DNA of 5,444 nucleotides from Methylovulum sp. (GTDB lineage: Bacteria > Pseudomonadota > Gammaproteobacteria > Methylococcales > Methylomonadaceae). Location of the stretch: NCBI GenBank assembly GCA_016919605.1, contig JACXTQ010000285.1, forward strand, positions 1 through 5,444, in the 5' to 3' direction. The stretch's first letter is position 1. Each line of letters starts with the position of its first letter. A program made the translations under genes and the position numbers. The notes below the pieces were generated by a model that made no database searches, was not told where the DNA came from, and was given only the letters and a program-made list of their open reading frames with translations. Positions 5,239-5,444 of this stretch are shown piece by piece.

Positions 5239-5444
5239 ATGATAAAAGTACAGGAGTACCTTGATGAGAACGGTGCAAGCCCCTTCCAAAAATGGTTTCA
5301 GACGCTGGACACCACGGCGGCCGTTAAAGTCAACACGGCTAAAAACCGTTTGGAATTAGGCAATACCTCAAATATCAAATGGTTTGACGGGATTGGTGAG
5401 TATAAAATCGATTATGGGCCAGGCTATCGGCTCTATTTGGCCCA
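5239..5444 (+). CDS. RelE/ParE-superfamily addiction-module toxin (partial, cut by window end)
   Basis: Sixty-eight residues are visible and the frame is open at the window edge. The sequence matches the HigB-like 'addiction module killer protein' branch of the RelE/ParE superfamily: YLDENGASPFQKWFQTL near the start, then NRLELGN (36-42), a glycine-containing turn (DGIGEYKIDYGPGYRLY, 50-66) and the hallmark DYGPGYRLY. Family members are typically about 100 residues, so roughly a third is missing. Related toxins act as ribosome-dependent mRNA endonucleases held in check by a helix-turn-helix antitoxin, usually encoded immediately downstream; that gene would lie outside the window. The start at 5239 is preferred over ATG 5233 because AGGA (5230-5233) then has a five-base spacing. 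The product would gain only two residues from the alternative. Confidence 0.88.
   Translation, partial: MIKVQEYLDENGASPFQKWFQTLDTTAAVKVNTAKNRLELGNTSNIKWFDGIGEYKIDYGPGYRLYLA

Overview
The window looks like chromosomal DNA of a gammaproteobacterium. RimO and guanylate kinase are of the usual proteobacterial type, there is a short lipobox protein (so a Gram-negative-style envelope), base composition is near-balanced, and genes are close together. The exact lineage cannot be fixed from the sequence alone.

Layout. At the left edge is a 43-codon reading frame for a one-pass membrane peptide (2-133), followed by a long hairpin (159-197). A leader stretch with an exceptionally good Shine-Dalgarno sequence but no ATG/GTG/TTG start at the right distance comes next. 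It leads into a 634-residue multi-spanning membrane protein (283-2187) that fuses an HTTM domain (the membrane domain of vitamin K-dependent gamma-carboxylase) to a DCC/DUF393 thiol-disulfide domain and an unassigned C-terminal region. A well-formed promoter (2218-2246) then drives a 37-residue lipoprotein gene (2315-2428). This gene converges on the next operon at a bidirectional intrinsic terminator (2446-2480).

On the minus strand, gmk (guanylate kinase, start best placed at 4485) is followed after 51 bp by rimO (ribosomal protein S12 methylthiotransferase), probably as one transcript ending at the shared terminator. A 112-bp divergent region separates gmk from a plus-strand Nudix hydrolase gene (4598-5170). 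The right edge cuts through a RelE/ParE-family addiction-module toxin gene (5239 onward). An inverted repeat just upstream looks like the autoregulatory operator of the module; the antitoxin gene would be expected beyond the window.

The parts are mostly independent: nucleotide and translation housekeeping (gmk, rimO), nucleotide-derivative clean-up (Nudix), an envelope redox or modification protein (HTTM-DCC), two tiny envelope peptides, and an accessory toxin-antitoxin locus. No CRISPR array, IS element, tRNA or rRNA gene was seen. The least explained pieces are the HTTM-DCC fusion with its odd leader and the two small membrane/lipoprotein genes.
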